The notes under the pieces: model-generated
Seen by the model: the letters and a program-made list of their open reading frames with translations, nothing else
What the model was told of the DNA's origin: nothing
Database searches by the model: none
Position numbers and translations under genes: made by a program
Shown here: piece after piece, positions 1-11,647 of the stretch
Numbering within the stretch: position 1 is the first letter of the stretch
How the letters are laid out: each line of letters opens with the position of its first letter
Assembly (NCBI GenBank): GCA_963995525.1
Contig: OZ023205.1
Span: 45,276,704 to 45,340,703, forward strand
Length of the DNA stretch: 64,000 bases
Direction of reading: 5' to 3'
From: Escarpia spicata
Lineage: Eukaryota > Annelida > Polychaeta > Sabellida > Siboglinidae

Positions 1-733
1 GTCAAGGTCTTCCTCGTCCAGGTCCGATCCTTGGTGTAGTTTCTGCAAGTATTACGATAATGCAGGATTATGTTTGTATAACATAATGCTGCAGTGTTCT
101 CTGACTTTTACCAAAATTAATAATATATTACAGCATAGTCTTAATTTTGGATACGTCCAGTAAAATAATTAATCACCTAATTAAAATATGTCTATTATAA
201 TTTTGATCAATTGTTTTGACCCCAATGAGTGCTGCCAGATAGGGCCTACAACTAAAAGGTGATATCTGGATATACTATTAGATACTACTGGAATGGAGGA
301 AAGGTCAACTGCAGAAACGACAGATTCATAAATTACCGAAGTATTGCTTTGGTAATCAAAAACTAAAACAGTGCTTATAAAATTCAACAAATGCAATACA
401 AATTAGGCAAAGGATGGTCTTTGTGGCATATTATTTACTGTTTTACAGAAACCTCAGTTCTGATATAGTCTTAATAAGAAGTCGCTGAAAACTAAATACA
501 ATCGCCTTTAGAAGCTGCAAACTGTTAATCCAACGATCCTTTAATCCACCTACCAAAGCCAGGATCAGTCTCACACAATCATAGATAGAGTTTGATATGA
601 GAACTTCTGAAAATTCTAACCCAAAACCATAGGCCAGCAGCTGCCAGGCAGAAGCCTGAAACAATATACTGCCCAATTTGTTAGGGTAATTATCCCATCC
701 ACTATTCCACTCAACTGGTGAAAAGCACCCTTC

Positions 734-1520
<787 letters not shown>

Positions 1521-1604
1521 ATATATACATATTATAGTATACGATGATCAGGGAATCAAATCAAATATAGTGACCTGTCACCATGCAGTGTCATGTGCAG
1601 GTGG

Positions 1605-2099
<495 letters not shown>

Positions 2100-2244
2100 A
2101 TATATATATTTTTTTATTATATATATATAATTTATGTGTGTGTGTATCATATTATATATGGATATGGGTGTGTGGGTGTTCTCTTTTTGTCGTTCCCCAT
2201 ATTTTAATGTCTGTCAGATGTTTTGATACTAAATTTAAAAAAAT

Positions 2245-2462
2245 CTGGCCCAACGTTGGCCAAACGATGTTCACCCAACGCCCACGTTATGCCAATGGTA
2301 CCGTAGTTGGGCCAACGTTGGGCCAACATGGTGTTGCTATCTAGGGTTCCACTCTTTTCACTTGAATGTTGTGTTGACTGCACAACGTTGGCCCAACGAT
2401 GTTCACTCAACGCCCATGTCATGCTAACCTAGTTGGGCCAACATGGTCTTGCTATCTGGGTA
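2245..2462. repeat. CAACGTTGG-rich interspersed repeat, two copies
   Basis: Two related roughly 100-bp blocks (about 2245-2345 and 2378-2462) share CAACGTTGGCC, GATGTTCACYCAACGCCCA and GGGCCAACATGG, each ending near TTGCTATCT. The sequence is rich in short palindromes (CAACGTTG). It resembles a non-autonomous repeat or satellite fragment; the family is not identified. Confidence 0.65.
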
Positions 2463-2502
2463 GTTATCGCCAACCCTAGCGAGCGGTGGTGGGCCGCCTC
2501 TT

Positions 2503-2736
2503 AGTGCGTGTGTGCGTGTGTGCGTGTGTGCGTGTGTGCGTGTGTGCGTGTGTGCGTGTGTGCGTGTGTGCGTGTGTGCGTGTGTGCGTGTGTGCGTGTG
2601 TGCGTGTGTGCGTGTGTGCGTGTGTGCGTGTGTGCGTGTGTGCGTGTGTGCGTGTGTGCGTGTGTGCGTGTGTGCGTGTGCGCGTGTGCGCGTGTGCGCG
2701 TGTGCGCGTGTGCGTGTGTGCGTGTGTGTGCGTGTA
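2503..2736. repeat. (TGTGTGCG)n octamer array
   Basis: About 28 copies of TGTGTGCG, drifting to TGTGCGCG at the right end. This is a simple higher-order microsatellite. Confidence 0.97.
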
Positions 2737-3836
2737 AGGGTGGACGACAGATGACCGCCTCGTATCAGGTATCTTTTTTTTACTATTTTTAAATATTTTT
2801 ATTTCAATTTTTTCACATTTTTTTAATCAGTTTTATGAATCACCGTTATATTTTTAAATGACGTCCCTCTTTGTTTTCTGACGTATTGTTGACGCCTACC
2901 TTTAACAATTGTGCTATGGGTTTTTAAATAATAGTGTGTTGTTTATCGTCAACACTGCGTCAACAGCAGCAAACGCATGTTTGATTGGTTTAAACAGTTA
3001 AGATAAGGTGGTACACCGTTCACGTTTCTCCCACATCAACCACTAATATAAATTTCAGAATGCTTTGTCTCATTCCAGTGTCCTTTGTCATAACCACTCG
3101 TTCAAGGAAAACATACCGTAACTATATGCAACGCGATTATGTTTTGGACATTGGTGGCTGAGACGAAAATGTGTATGCTTGGTGACCTAAGCATAGTCGT
3201 CGTTGACAGTAGAGAACGATGATTTATTATCAGTAACAGGTGTCAATTAATGCGGCGTTAGTGCTACTAAGGTCAAAGCTTCAAATCGATAAGCGTTACC
3301 ACAACCAACCACTATTTTCACAACCAGATGTCAACATATGTTTCGTTTTGGTTACACAAGTGTTTTATAAACTCAAATTTGATTCGTAAGTAGCCGTCTT
3401 TGTCTGAACAAAATGCTGTGATGATCAATATTTCACAATCTCGTCGTTTGATGAACAAGCAAATGACACAAGATCAAAGGGTTGCAAAGTTCTGATATTA
3501 ACCGTCCATCAAAGTGCGTGCATACAATGATTGTGTCAGTCCTTCCACGTTCAAAAACGTCAAATATGACCGGTTAGTTACAGATTTGCTCTGTTTACAT
3601 ATCCACACGCATTGATATAGACGCATGCAAGGGACTTCCATCATGAATCATAGTCTAGTCCATCAATCACCTTCACACATGTCACGTTCATACATGCGCA
3701 GTTACTGGCCACGCCCACACCAACCATTCATCGGTCCTTCATCCCGTGTTCGCGCATGAATAGATGTCCACATTCGAATGAAAATGTTAACACGCATTGG
3801 TGACAAGCAAGCCAAAACAATTATATTATTTTGGTA
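2737..3836. other. Intergenic, nothing recognised
   Basis: Roughly 1.1 kb of moderately AT-rich DNA with no long open frame, no tandem repeat and no domain that I can recognise on either strand. It may be the eroded flank of the Polinton remnant that follows. Confidence 0.5.
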
Positions 3837-4125
3837 TATCCAAGCGTGCAGGGGGTCTGTGTTTCTGCAATTATAGACGTTACTTCCATCTTGAAGCATC
3901 ATCTGTGTCTTCACTGTGATATCCTATTTGAGTCCTACGTAGATCTACAACGACATCAAGTGGAAAGACACCCGTCCACCACCTACTCATCACCACAAGT
4001 GGTGACATCATCCGATCTTCCGACACCAGCGATCGATCAACACACCTACTCGAAAGCAACACCACAAGTAACGCCAACTACCGTATACTCAAAAAAGAAG
4101 TACTGTTGGTTTGATAGATGCGGAA

Positions 4126-4185
<60 letters not shown>

Positions 4186-6316
4186 CAACGGTAGTAGTAG
4201 TGGTAGTACTACCACTTATATGAGTAAGACTTGTGACCAGAAATAAAATAGTCGTGACCACCTCGTAAGACACACACGATTCTCATGCGGTGACGTCACC
4301 GAGCCACCGTTACCCAAGCGCTTGAAATGGCAACAACATCGACCACGATGTTAGCGATTAAGATCACATCGAATCCCTACATCAACTTTCGTGCGTGTAC
4401 AAACTCGTCGAGTCGGACAAAGAAGACGGAAAGACCACTGCCAAAATCACCCGTCGATCGTTCTGCAACTACCCCTAGACGTTGTCCGTGAATCTTCACA
4501 AGACACACTTTTCTGACATCCATCCGCAATTTATCGATGTAGTAAACGTGGCGATATGTTACGGAAAGACACATGGAAAATGGAGAGGCACGCTAGCATA
4601 CGTACTGGGGTGTACGAAAAATATATCCGGTTGGCTTCTATTGGACGAATAGAAAGTCGAGCAGTGATCACCCTTCAACGACGGCGAGGACAGAGTCGCG
4701 GCAAAAACCATCCAATCCCAAAAAAACTCAAGGGCAAACTATTCGGATGGATTCGTCAATTGTCTGTTGTTGGGTTCAATTCGGGCAAGTATGATCTAAA
4801 CGTCGTGAACCAGTTCCTGACACCATACTTCATGTCCACCGCAACTAAATAAATGAAGAAGACGAAGAGGAAGAAGACGAAGATAAAAAATGTCAAAGAA
4901 GGTGTCTGCTCCTTCTTCGTTAACAAGCGTAACAACATCTTCATGTGTCTATCAACGGATCTACTGAATGACCCATTACATCGCACCTAGATTCAGCTAC
5001 GACAAGTACCTGAAAGAATATGAATGCAAGGCCACGAAAGGTCATTTCTCGTACGAGTACATGTACAGTTTGGAGAGACTCAACGAGACTGCTCATCCTC
5101 CAGAAGTGGCCTTCTTCATTCGATTGAAGAATGAAGCTATATCCGACGAGGATTACGCCTGTTGTCAATAGGCGTGGTGACAGAACTACATGATTACATT
5201 GCGAGACTTTCTCGTTTTGGTACAACAATAGGGACGCGGTATCGTTCTTGCAGGTCATCCACAGACATTTTGCATTCTATCGGGAATGCGGTTTCGACAT
5301 GTCCAAGCAAGCCGTCAACATACCCGGTCTGACCTTGACTTACTTGTTCAGCGACCTGCCAGAGAAGACCTACTTTACTCTCTTTAACGAAAATAACAAA
5401 GATCTTCATCAACTCGTCAGAGATAATATCGTCGGGGGCCCGTCTATTATATCAGCCAGATATCACGAGAAGGGGGCGACAAGCTACATCAGAACAAGTA
5501 CGGAGAAGATGCACGAACACGTCGACCCATTGTCGGCTACGACGTGAATGCTCTGTACTTGTTTTAAATAATGCAAGATAAGCCTACGGGGTGGTTCACG
5601 CGTCGACAGGAAGAGAACGAGTTATGTCCCTAATCAACGCAATTGACAGGACAGGTGAATTCCGAATGTTTGACGAGGGGAATCCCTATACACAGGACTC
5701 TCCATACGTCATCTGACCAATGGACGAGAGAAGAGAATCGGTAAACTTCTGGTGGACGGATGGAGCAGCGAGTCTAGGACGGCCTAGCAGGTCCACGGCT
5801 GCTACTAACACGGACACCCGCGCACCCGACGAGAGGTCAACGAGGTCAACGTAAAAACCATGGCCCAACTGTTCGCCGAAGTGCAAACGAATACCACCTA
5901 CCTTCGGCAAGAAAGTCGATCTGTGGGAATTCGAGTGGAAAAACACGAGAAGCGACCCGACCGTGAAACATTTTATTGACGCCACCTTTCTTCGACGATA
6001 AGAGGGCACCGGGCCTCTTCAAGGTTGAGTGGGCTGGGGATTTGTTCGTGGGTATGTGCAGCAAGACTTACTATTCTTCAGGACCCACTGACAAGTAGAG
6101 TACCAAGGGATTGAACAAACGTCTCAACAAAATAGACAAGCAGGCCTTCCTGAACGTGCTGACCAACCGCTGAAAAGGAAGTGGAAAGAACGGCGGGTTT
6201 CGGGTGAATCACTCGTCCGTGATCAAACACATGCAGGAACGCGCGGCCCTGGCTACTTATACGTCGAACGCGTGGTCCATGAGGACGGAGTGATCACTGG
6301 TCCGGTGGACGTGTAA
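3837..6316 (+). pseudogene. Polinton DNA polymerase B remnant
   Basis: This is a decayed protein-primed family B DNA polymerase gene of a Polinton. In order it shows a C2H2-like finger near 3903-3970 (CLHCD ... HQVERH), an exonuclease motif GFNSGKYDLN near 4772, the conserved block from FSYDKYLKEYECKATKGHF (about 4992) to SLERLNET, the GGPSII block near 5437, a palm motif of the YDxNxLYL type near 5536, and a C-terminal block containing CSKTYY near 6058. Frames change at least five times and stops interrupt it, for example at 5169-5171. It is shorter than intact Polinton polymerases, so internal deletions are likely. It lies outside the terminal repeats of the neighbouring Polinton and is therefore a second copy. 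Confidence 0.85.
4127..4206. repeat. (GTA)n trinucleotide microsatellite
   Basis: About 19 GTA repeats, an interruption (GCAACG), then a few more. It sits inside the polymerase remnant, between the N-terminal finger and the exonuclease block. Confidence 0.95.
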
Positions 6317-6352
6317 AGGACGACGTCACCAGATCGATCGTCAAAATCGACC

Positions 6353-6408
6353 ATGGAAGCGCGATCGAAACATCCTTTCACGTGCATCGTCGCGTGGCCG
6401 ACGACAGC
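6353..6408 (+). pseudogene. Polinton packaging ATPase, N-terminal stub
   Basis: The translation from the ATG contains KHPFTCIVA followed by a damaged P-loop position. This matches the start of the FtsK/HerA-type packaging ATPase of Polintons, and the same peptide occurs in the ATPase of the neighbouring element (near 8990). After about 18 codons the reading runs into a G-rich array and the rest of the ATPase is absent. Confidence 0.7.
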
Positions 6409-6520
6409 GGGGACGGCGGCGGGGGCTGCGGGGGCGGGAGCGGGGGCGGGGACGGGGTCAGCGGTAGGGACGGCGGAGGCGGGGCGGCGGCGGCAGCGGC
6501 GGCAGGGGCTACGGGGGCGG
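6409..6520 (+). repeat. G-rich (GGGGCN)-like array
   Basis: About 110 bp of plus-strand G runs (GGCGGGGGCTGCGGGGGCGGG and similar) with many G3-G5 tracts. It replaces the body of the ATPase gene. The local composition is far above that of its surroundings and could form G-quadruplexes. Confidence 0.85.
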
Positions 6521-6529
6521 CTCCCACCA

Positions 6530-6960
6530 CCACAGAGTTTGCTGAAGTCATCGAAAGCGTTACGCAACACCTTTCACACCAAAGCCACACGACTGATGGA
6601 ATGTATCAAAAGAGATATCGCATTGACCGCGCGCAGTGAACTCAACCATGAGTGCTTGCCGATTACCGGAAGTAACATCATCGATCTGTTCCGGAAGAGA
6701 AAGAGCGGCAGCGGCAGTGACGATCCGACGGGGTGGCAGATGTTTCCGTGAAAATTCGGCGATATCAGTCAACCCATTGAATTGATGGATAACGTTACCA
6801 GGAGATCCTGCATACAACAGGCGAAGAAGACTCAGATGCGATCACCAGCTGGTCGACCGGCGGTAGTGCACGACGATCTCTACGTTGGACACCCTTCACT
6901 CTTTGACAGTTGGAAGGGACCAAGCAAACCCCACCTCCGGAAGAACGCAAAACGTAATTG
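6530..6960 (+). pseudogene. Polinton conserved protein fragment
   Basis: Contains GSNIIDLFRKRKS and, after a frameshift or stop, PIELMDN. This is parallel to GSNMVDLVNDIMRKRK and IPMELVGN in the neighbouring Polinton (10145-10275). Downstream, VVHDDLYVGHPSLFD also looks like part of a conserved Polinton protein. Its function is unknown; the family sits among structural genes in Polintons. Confidence 0.65.
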
Positions 6961-7194
6961 GCTGAATGGGAGAAGTTTTAATGGAGTCACGTTACGAATC
7001 GATAGCACAATGTCCGTCATCATCGTTCCGCAGGACGCGTCAATTGTCGTTGCATTTGTTTGCACCGGACTTTACGCCATCGCCGACATTACCCTTAACT
7101 GTATCATTCGAATATCACCGTTATGACTCACCGCATATGCTGACAGACGAGACAAGAGAAGTCTTCATCGCGCAAGAAGAAGAAGAAGACACTA

Positions 7195-7510
7195 CCAACG
7201 CTCCGCATAGCATTACATTTTCGGTACCGCGTGTCCCAAAGAGGAGATCGTCTTTTACACGGTCAATGTTGTCAGCTTATTCATCCTTTCGACTGGTCAT
7301 AATAGTTCGACTCTGTGCATGTCCCAGTTGAGTAGTTCGCTGGGTTACCTACTGCCCAATCCGACGTTGAGAGAACCCCAAGACGGCGAGTGATTTCTAC
7401 CTGACATTTCCTTTCAACACATCCATGAAATCTCACCCTGATAACACCTCGGCGCATTACATCACGGACTTGCTTCGTCGTGTTGTGTTGTCTGGCAAAT
7501 CTCCCAGACT
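7195..7510 (+). pseudogene. Fragments of Polinton membrane protein and minor capsid start
   Basis: At nucleotide level this stretch follows 11745-12065 of the neighbouring Polinton: the shared landmarks are GTGTCCCAAAG, CTGGGTTACCTACTGCC, TTTCTACCTGAC and CATTACATCACG. It therefore represents the end of the small membrane protein gene and the beginning of the minor capsid gene of the second Polinton copy. No open frame survives. Confidence 0.7.
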
Positions 7511-7920
7511 TTAGCTTAACATCGTCAAAAGAACCCCCTTCCCCCGTTTTTCGATGTCATCGCCCGAGACATTGCGATGAGACAGCGTGACACAGGAAGC
7601 ATGCTAAACCGCTCACGAATCTCCCGGAATTAAAAAAAACGTTAACAGATCCACATGGTAGGTACAAATAATGGCGCCAGGTTTAAGTCTCTGCCAACTT
7701 ATTCCTTAGCGCGACCATTGTTGTTTAATGGAAGAAGGTTTCTTTGAGAGAGAAGAGTGTGATAATGCAAAGAAATCCCTGACCAATAAAAGAAGATGTA
7801 GGGAGGATGAAATATACCCGGAAGTTTTAAAGCTTTGCGATGTAGCTGGACGATAGTAGTCTACGCTTACATTCTGCGTATAAAAGGGATGAAACCGTCG
7901 CGTGCAGTGGTCAGGTCAAT
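7511..7920. other. Intergenic between the two Polinton copies
   Basis: No coding resemblance is seen. It ends at the outer edge of the left terminal inverted repeat. The six bases before that edge, GTCAAT, may be one half of a target duplication; GTCAAC lies six bases beyond the right end. Confidence 0.4.
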
Positions 7921-8250
7921 AGTAGGTGGGAGCAGTTGACTATCCACTGGAATCAAAGGGGTTTGCCAGGGTTTTTCCCATAAGAAACGCCGAATGGAAT
8001 CAAAGATCAAAGGGTTTTGGTATATAAAAATGGGTAATTAATCACTAATAATATAACCAAATATATATAAAAAAGGTGTATAATGAGACTTTTCCAATAA
8101 AAAAGCCGAATGGAATCAAAAGCCAATATACAAAATGGGTAATTAATCACTAATTTTATAAACAAACTTATAAAAAGGAGTGTAATTAAACCATATTTTG
8201 CCCTAATTAACCCCTAATTAGTTATAATAATCCCTAATTACTCCTAAAAA
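7921..8250 (+). repeat. Left Polinton terminal inverted repeat
   Basis: Matches the reverse complement of 18535-18764, including GATCAAAGGGTTTTG and ATGGGTAATTAATCACTAA. The left copy is longer because a roughly 100-bp piece (GCCGAATGGAATCAAA ... TAATCACTAA) is present twice, near 7990-8080 and 8104-8190. Confidence 0.9.
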
Positions 8251-8292
8251 ACCTAACCCTAACCCTAACCCCAACCCTAACCCTATCCCTAA
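8251..8292 (+). repeat. Telomere-like (CCCTAA)n tract
   Basis: Seven CCCTAA-type repeats, two of them variants (CCCCAA, CCCTAT), sit at the inner end of the left terminal repeat. The AT-rich DNA before it already contains isolated CCCTAATTA units, so it may have grown locally by slippage instead of coming from a telomere. Confidence 0.85.
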
Positions 8293-8437
8293 CTGTACAA
8301 GTAATTAAAAGGTCAAAGACCAGCTAGTAGAAAAACAACTGTCTATGCGCTGTAGCTGAGAGCGTGGGGTGGTAGTGGTGCATGACTATATATAGAGTAC
8401 CTAGGTTCGTTACAACTTAAACCCTGTGAGACAGTCG

Positions 8438-8937
8438 ATGGAGAAACGTCTATACCAGTTGGTCAACCGGTGGCACAGAGACAAAAACGTGGATATGGCT
8501 ATACCCTTCGGTGGCTCGGCCTCTTGCCTGTCGAACTTCTATCCGTGTGGAATCGAAGCCTACGGTTGAGTGTTTAAGTTAATCAAACACGCCTATCAGT
8601 ATAGAAAGGCGATGTTTAACGAAGACGAAGAATGTTTGAATATATCAAACAGGTGTGGTCGGAGTTTACAGCGAAGCGAAGAAGCGGATCCATTAGGAAG
8701 ACGAAAACTGGTTTCGAGTGGGACGCCATTAGGGTCGAATGTATGCGGAACCTATTAATGAAAAAGTTCACGACCTCGAAAGAGTTGAGAGACAGCCTGC
8801 TGGCTACCGGAAACGTTGAATTGGTGGAGTGGATGCCGTAGAAAAAGAGTTTCTTGGGCATCGGCTACGGTGGTAGAAAAGGTACAAACATGCTGGGGAA
8901 GTTATTGACGGAGGTGCGTGATCAATGCAGAAGATAA
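8438..8937 (+). pseudogene. NADAR-domain protein gene (broken), Polinton cargo
   Basis: The reading from the ATG shows CLSNFYPC, then an in-frame TGA (8567-8569), then HAYQYRKAMF; after a frameshift near 8632 it continues with FEWDAIRVECMRNLLMKKF, LLATGNVELVE and, past a TAG (8839-8841), GTNMLGKLLTEVR. These are the ordered hallmarks of the NADAR (DUF1768, YbiA-like) fold: LSNFYP, (E)HAYQ..KA, W..R...M...L..KF, LLATG..LVE and N.LGKLLM.VR. NADAR enzymes act on ADP-ribose or ribosylated-base linkages; several remove ADP-ribose from guanine in nucleic acids. The usual Glu before HAYQ reads Lys here, and the usual Asp before FWG also reads Lys. The gene lies just inside the left terminal repeat, 37 bp before the ATPase, on the same strand. 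Domain identity is confident; the role is inference. Confidence 0.8.
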
Positions 8938-8973
8938 AAATGACTCACGTACCTCCCGAGTGCCAGTCGTCGA

Positions 8974-9370
8974 TATGGACACGTCGTTGAAGCATCCTTT
9001 TACTTGTATCGTTGCCGATCGTATGTGATGTGGGAAGACCACCTTTGTCAACCGTCTCCTGCGTTTCGCATCGTCTATGATCGAACCGTAGCCCGAGAAG
9101 ATCGGACAATCAGCTTGATTTCAATGTGCAGTATAAGGTGTTGTTCAAGAATCCTTGAGACGCGGGTCAAATAGGTCACTTGGCGAGACAGATGTACCCG
9201 GATCGAGTCAAGTGCATACAGGACGCGTTCAAAGACGCCACGTCGTCAGCCCACGGTTACCTCCTGGTTGACCTGAAACAAGAGGCGCCCGAAATAGGGC
9301 GCTTGCGAACGATCTTTCCCGACGACCGCGTTCAGTACGTCTACTTGTTACTTGCTACGTCTATATGTCA
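8974..9370 (+). pseudogene. Polinton packaging ATPase (FtsK/HerA type), broken
   Basis: The genome-packaging ATPase of Polintons would power DNA loading into the capsid. The start reads LKHPFTCIVA, then a TGA in the Walker A loop, then CGKTTFVNRLLRF. The C-terminal half is preserved from LARQMYPDRVKCIQDAF through ATSSAHGYLLVDLKQ to RLRTIFPDDRVQYVY. The stretch between about 9065 and 9170, where Walker B should be, is shortened and has three stops. The next gene starts at the 3' end of this one, as expected for a compact viral-type cluster. Confidence 0.85.
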
Positions 9371-9707
9371 GAGCGTGTGAAGAGGCACATCTTGTGCCTG
9401 GAGATGCTGATTAGGAACAAGAATATAAAGTTGAGAAACGTAATCCTCGCCAACGCCAACGCCGACGCGGCCCTCATTTGCAGTCTATGCGACTGCGCGT
9501 ACAACATCATGAAATTGAACGTGAAATTGTCAAAGAAACAGAAAAAATACTGCTAAAGTACAGGAACCACCTATATAAGCTGTCGTTGAAAAAATGCCCA
9601 TCCGAAAGAAGCGGACGATTCTGCAATCATGCGGTTTTCTATCAGCATTGCTAGCTCCGTTGGAGGGGTCCGTCCTTCTACCGTTGCTCAGAGAGGTCAT
9701 AGGTTGA
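9365..9707 (+). pseudogene. Polinton small conserved protein with hydrophobic C-terminal tail
   Basis: Begins MSERVKRHILCLEML and contains AALICSLCDCAYNIM and KLSKKQKK; a frame change near 9545 and another near 9595 lead to a tail containing GFLSALLAPLEG. This arrangement (basic region followed by a GFL.ALLAP hydrophobic tail) recurs in Polintons directly after the ATPase and has been compared with adenovirus minor core peptides. The biochemical role is not established. The start overlaps the ATPase end. Confidence 0.7.
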
Positions 9708-9724
9708 TGGAGCACGCGAAGAAG

Positions 9725-10282
9725 ATGGCGCTCGTAGACCCCCGTTTATATTTCCTCCCTTTACTCGCACAACCGACTACGACCGCGGCGCGTGTGATGA
9801 GTAGTCTGGACGCCGACATGACGAATGTCCTCGAGCGTGCGGATTTGTCCGAGCGAGAAAAGTGGCGCTGTACAATGAGCGGTTGAGTCGATACAACACC
9901 GTGGAGGAGAATCGGTTGCAGCAACCTGTTCGAGTATCTATCTATCTATCGAGTACCTATCTGGTGAAAGAGACACCGACAGATGAATCACCATCACCAC
10001 GGACGCCGAAAGGGTTGAGCGTTATGGAGCGCGAAGTCGTGGAAAGCTTGCCGAAAAATATGAAAGGAAAAGCCCGTCTACTGGTTGTTGACCCGGTGGA
10101 ACAAGCGCGGGGAGTTCGTGTACGACGGTGAACCTAGCGCGGGAAGTAACATGGTTGATCTCGTGAACGACATCATGAGAAAAAGGAAGAAGACTACCCC
10201 GCTGGTACGGTGGGAGGCTTTCATGAATCATATGAAACGTCTGAACATTCCTATGGAACTCGTCGGCAACGCCCAGCGTTGA
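9725..10282 (+). pseudogene. Polinton conserved protein of unknown function
   Basis: The start MALVDPRL, then SSLDADMTNVLERADLSERE, a frame change, LYNERLSRY, another change, then RWNKRGEFVYDGEP, GSNMVDLVNDIMRKRK and NIPMELVGN at the end. It belongs to a protein family repeatedly found in Polintons next to the ATPase and the small hydrophobic-tail gene. I know no assigned activity. At least two frameshifts break it. The other Polinton copy in this window preserves only the last third (6530-6815). Confidence 0.7.
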
Positions 10283-10466
10283 GCGTACATACAGAAGCCG
10301 TCCAGAAGCGGCCAGCAGGGTCGTGCGCACTCTCTAGAGCGTCAGTGGGAGCCGTATTAAAGAGAGGTGAAACGCTCGACAGGTTCAGAAGGCAGTATGA
10401 AGTGGCAAAGAACGGTAGTCATCGTCGTAGCCGCAACCGTCGCTTTGTACTTTACGCCTCCTCCTC

Positions 10467-10760
10467 ATGGTGGTGCAACGGATGACTCGTCGTACGCAAC
10501 GACAAGTAGAAGCGCATCCGTCCGAGCCGCCTGTTTACAGGTTGATAAACGACGCCGGAACGGTATTAGACGGTACCTTCTACGAATCGGAACTACAAAA
10601 AGTGGTCGTCTCGAAGGATAAATTTTATCGCGTGGAGGCGGTTCTACAACGTCATATGGGGGGCAAGAGAGAGGCGTATGTGTTCGTGAAATGGTGCGGC
10701 TACCCGGCATCCTTCAACAGTTGGATCGATGCTAATGCGCTCGTAGCGTATAAAGGCTAG
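10467..10760 (+). pseudogene. Polinton integrase, C-terminal chromodomain fragment
   Basis: An open stretch of 97 codons ends with the typical tail of Polinton retroviral-type integrases: PPVYRLINDAGTVLDGTFYE, then ELQKVVVSKDKFYRVEAVL, then a chromodomain-like VFVKWCGYPASFNSW. The zinc-binding and D,D,E catalytic core that should precede it are missing; the sequence from 10283 to 10466 does not resemble them. The element could not have integrated with this gene. The final TAG is at 10758-10760. Confidence 0.8.
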
Positions 10761-11647
10761 AAACATCGACCCGCAAACGGCAGTCGCATGATGACTGACG
10801 AGGTGACAACAGCCGTCGTCGACACTACCGATGTACCGTTATGGAAGGAAGGTTCCGGTCTGAGAGTAAGTTCCGGTTCCCTTTTGTGTATTGCGCAGTG
10901 AGCAACGTCACCTCATCTGACCGATGAACCTTTACACCGTGCCAGAAGTATGCGGCGACTGAGTTCCATCGCGGTGAGCAACGTGACCTCAGGTGATCGA
11001 TCAACTTTGACCTTTGACTGAGTTATATAATTAATATTTTTTCGTTAGCAGAGCGACCGTTACTCCACTGAACGGACCTACTTACCCCCTACGATGCGGA
11101 ACAGTGAACGTACATCTGCGCGTGACTATACGCTGTCTACACGCACATCTGACTTACAAATAGATCACACACAAAATGTCACCTTCATACATGCCAAATT
11201 GACAGAGATGTGTCATTTATAAATTGTTACCCCCCAGGATCCCCACCCCCGACGAATTTTAAAAAATCTATATCTACGAACCACCCCCAATGGGCCTGTT
11301 AGATTACATACACAATGCCAGTTTCATACGTGCCAAATTGACGGAGTTATGTGTCATTTAAAGTGCAGAACTGTGTGTTTACCACAAAACCCGCCGCGCG
11401 TATAAACATTTATGAGGTATTGTTATGTATACTAACAATTACAAAACTAACCGTATCATTAACGTAAACTATAATATCATTGGGTCACGCGTAGTTTCGG
11501 CAAATAGCATGTTTAAGCTGGCCAAAAATAGGGGCTAACCTTTGACATGTACAGTGAATACGCAAAACAGAACCGGAACTTACTATTAGACCTAACTTAC
11601 TTCCAGACCATACAGTTGCAGGCCGAAAGTAGGCACTAACCTTTTAC
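10761..11647. other. Non-coding Polinton interior with inverted and direct repeats
   Basis: No gene is seen. About 50 bp at 10848-10900 is repeated in inverted orientation at 11656-11708 (core AACTTACTCTCAGACCGGAA) and partly at 11565-11600. Two short direct repeats occur: GAGCAACGT-ACCTCA-type copies near 10901 and 10976, and CATACRTGCCAAATTGAC copies near 11186 and 11319. It lies between the integrase fragment and the capsid cluster, where an integrase body and promoter region would be expected. Confidence 0.6.
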
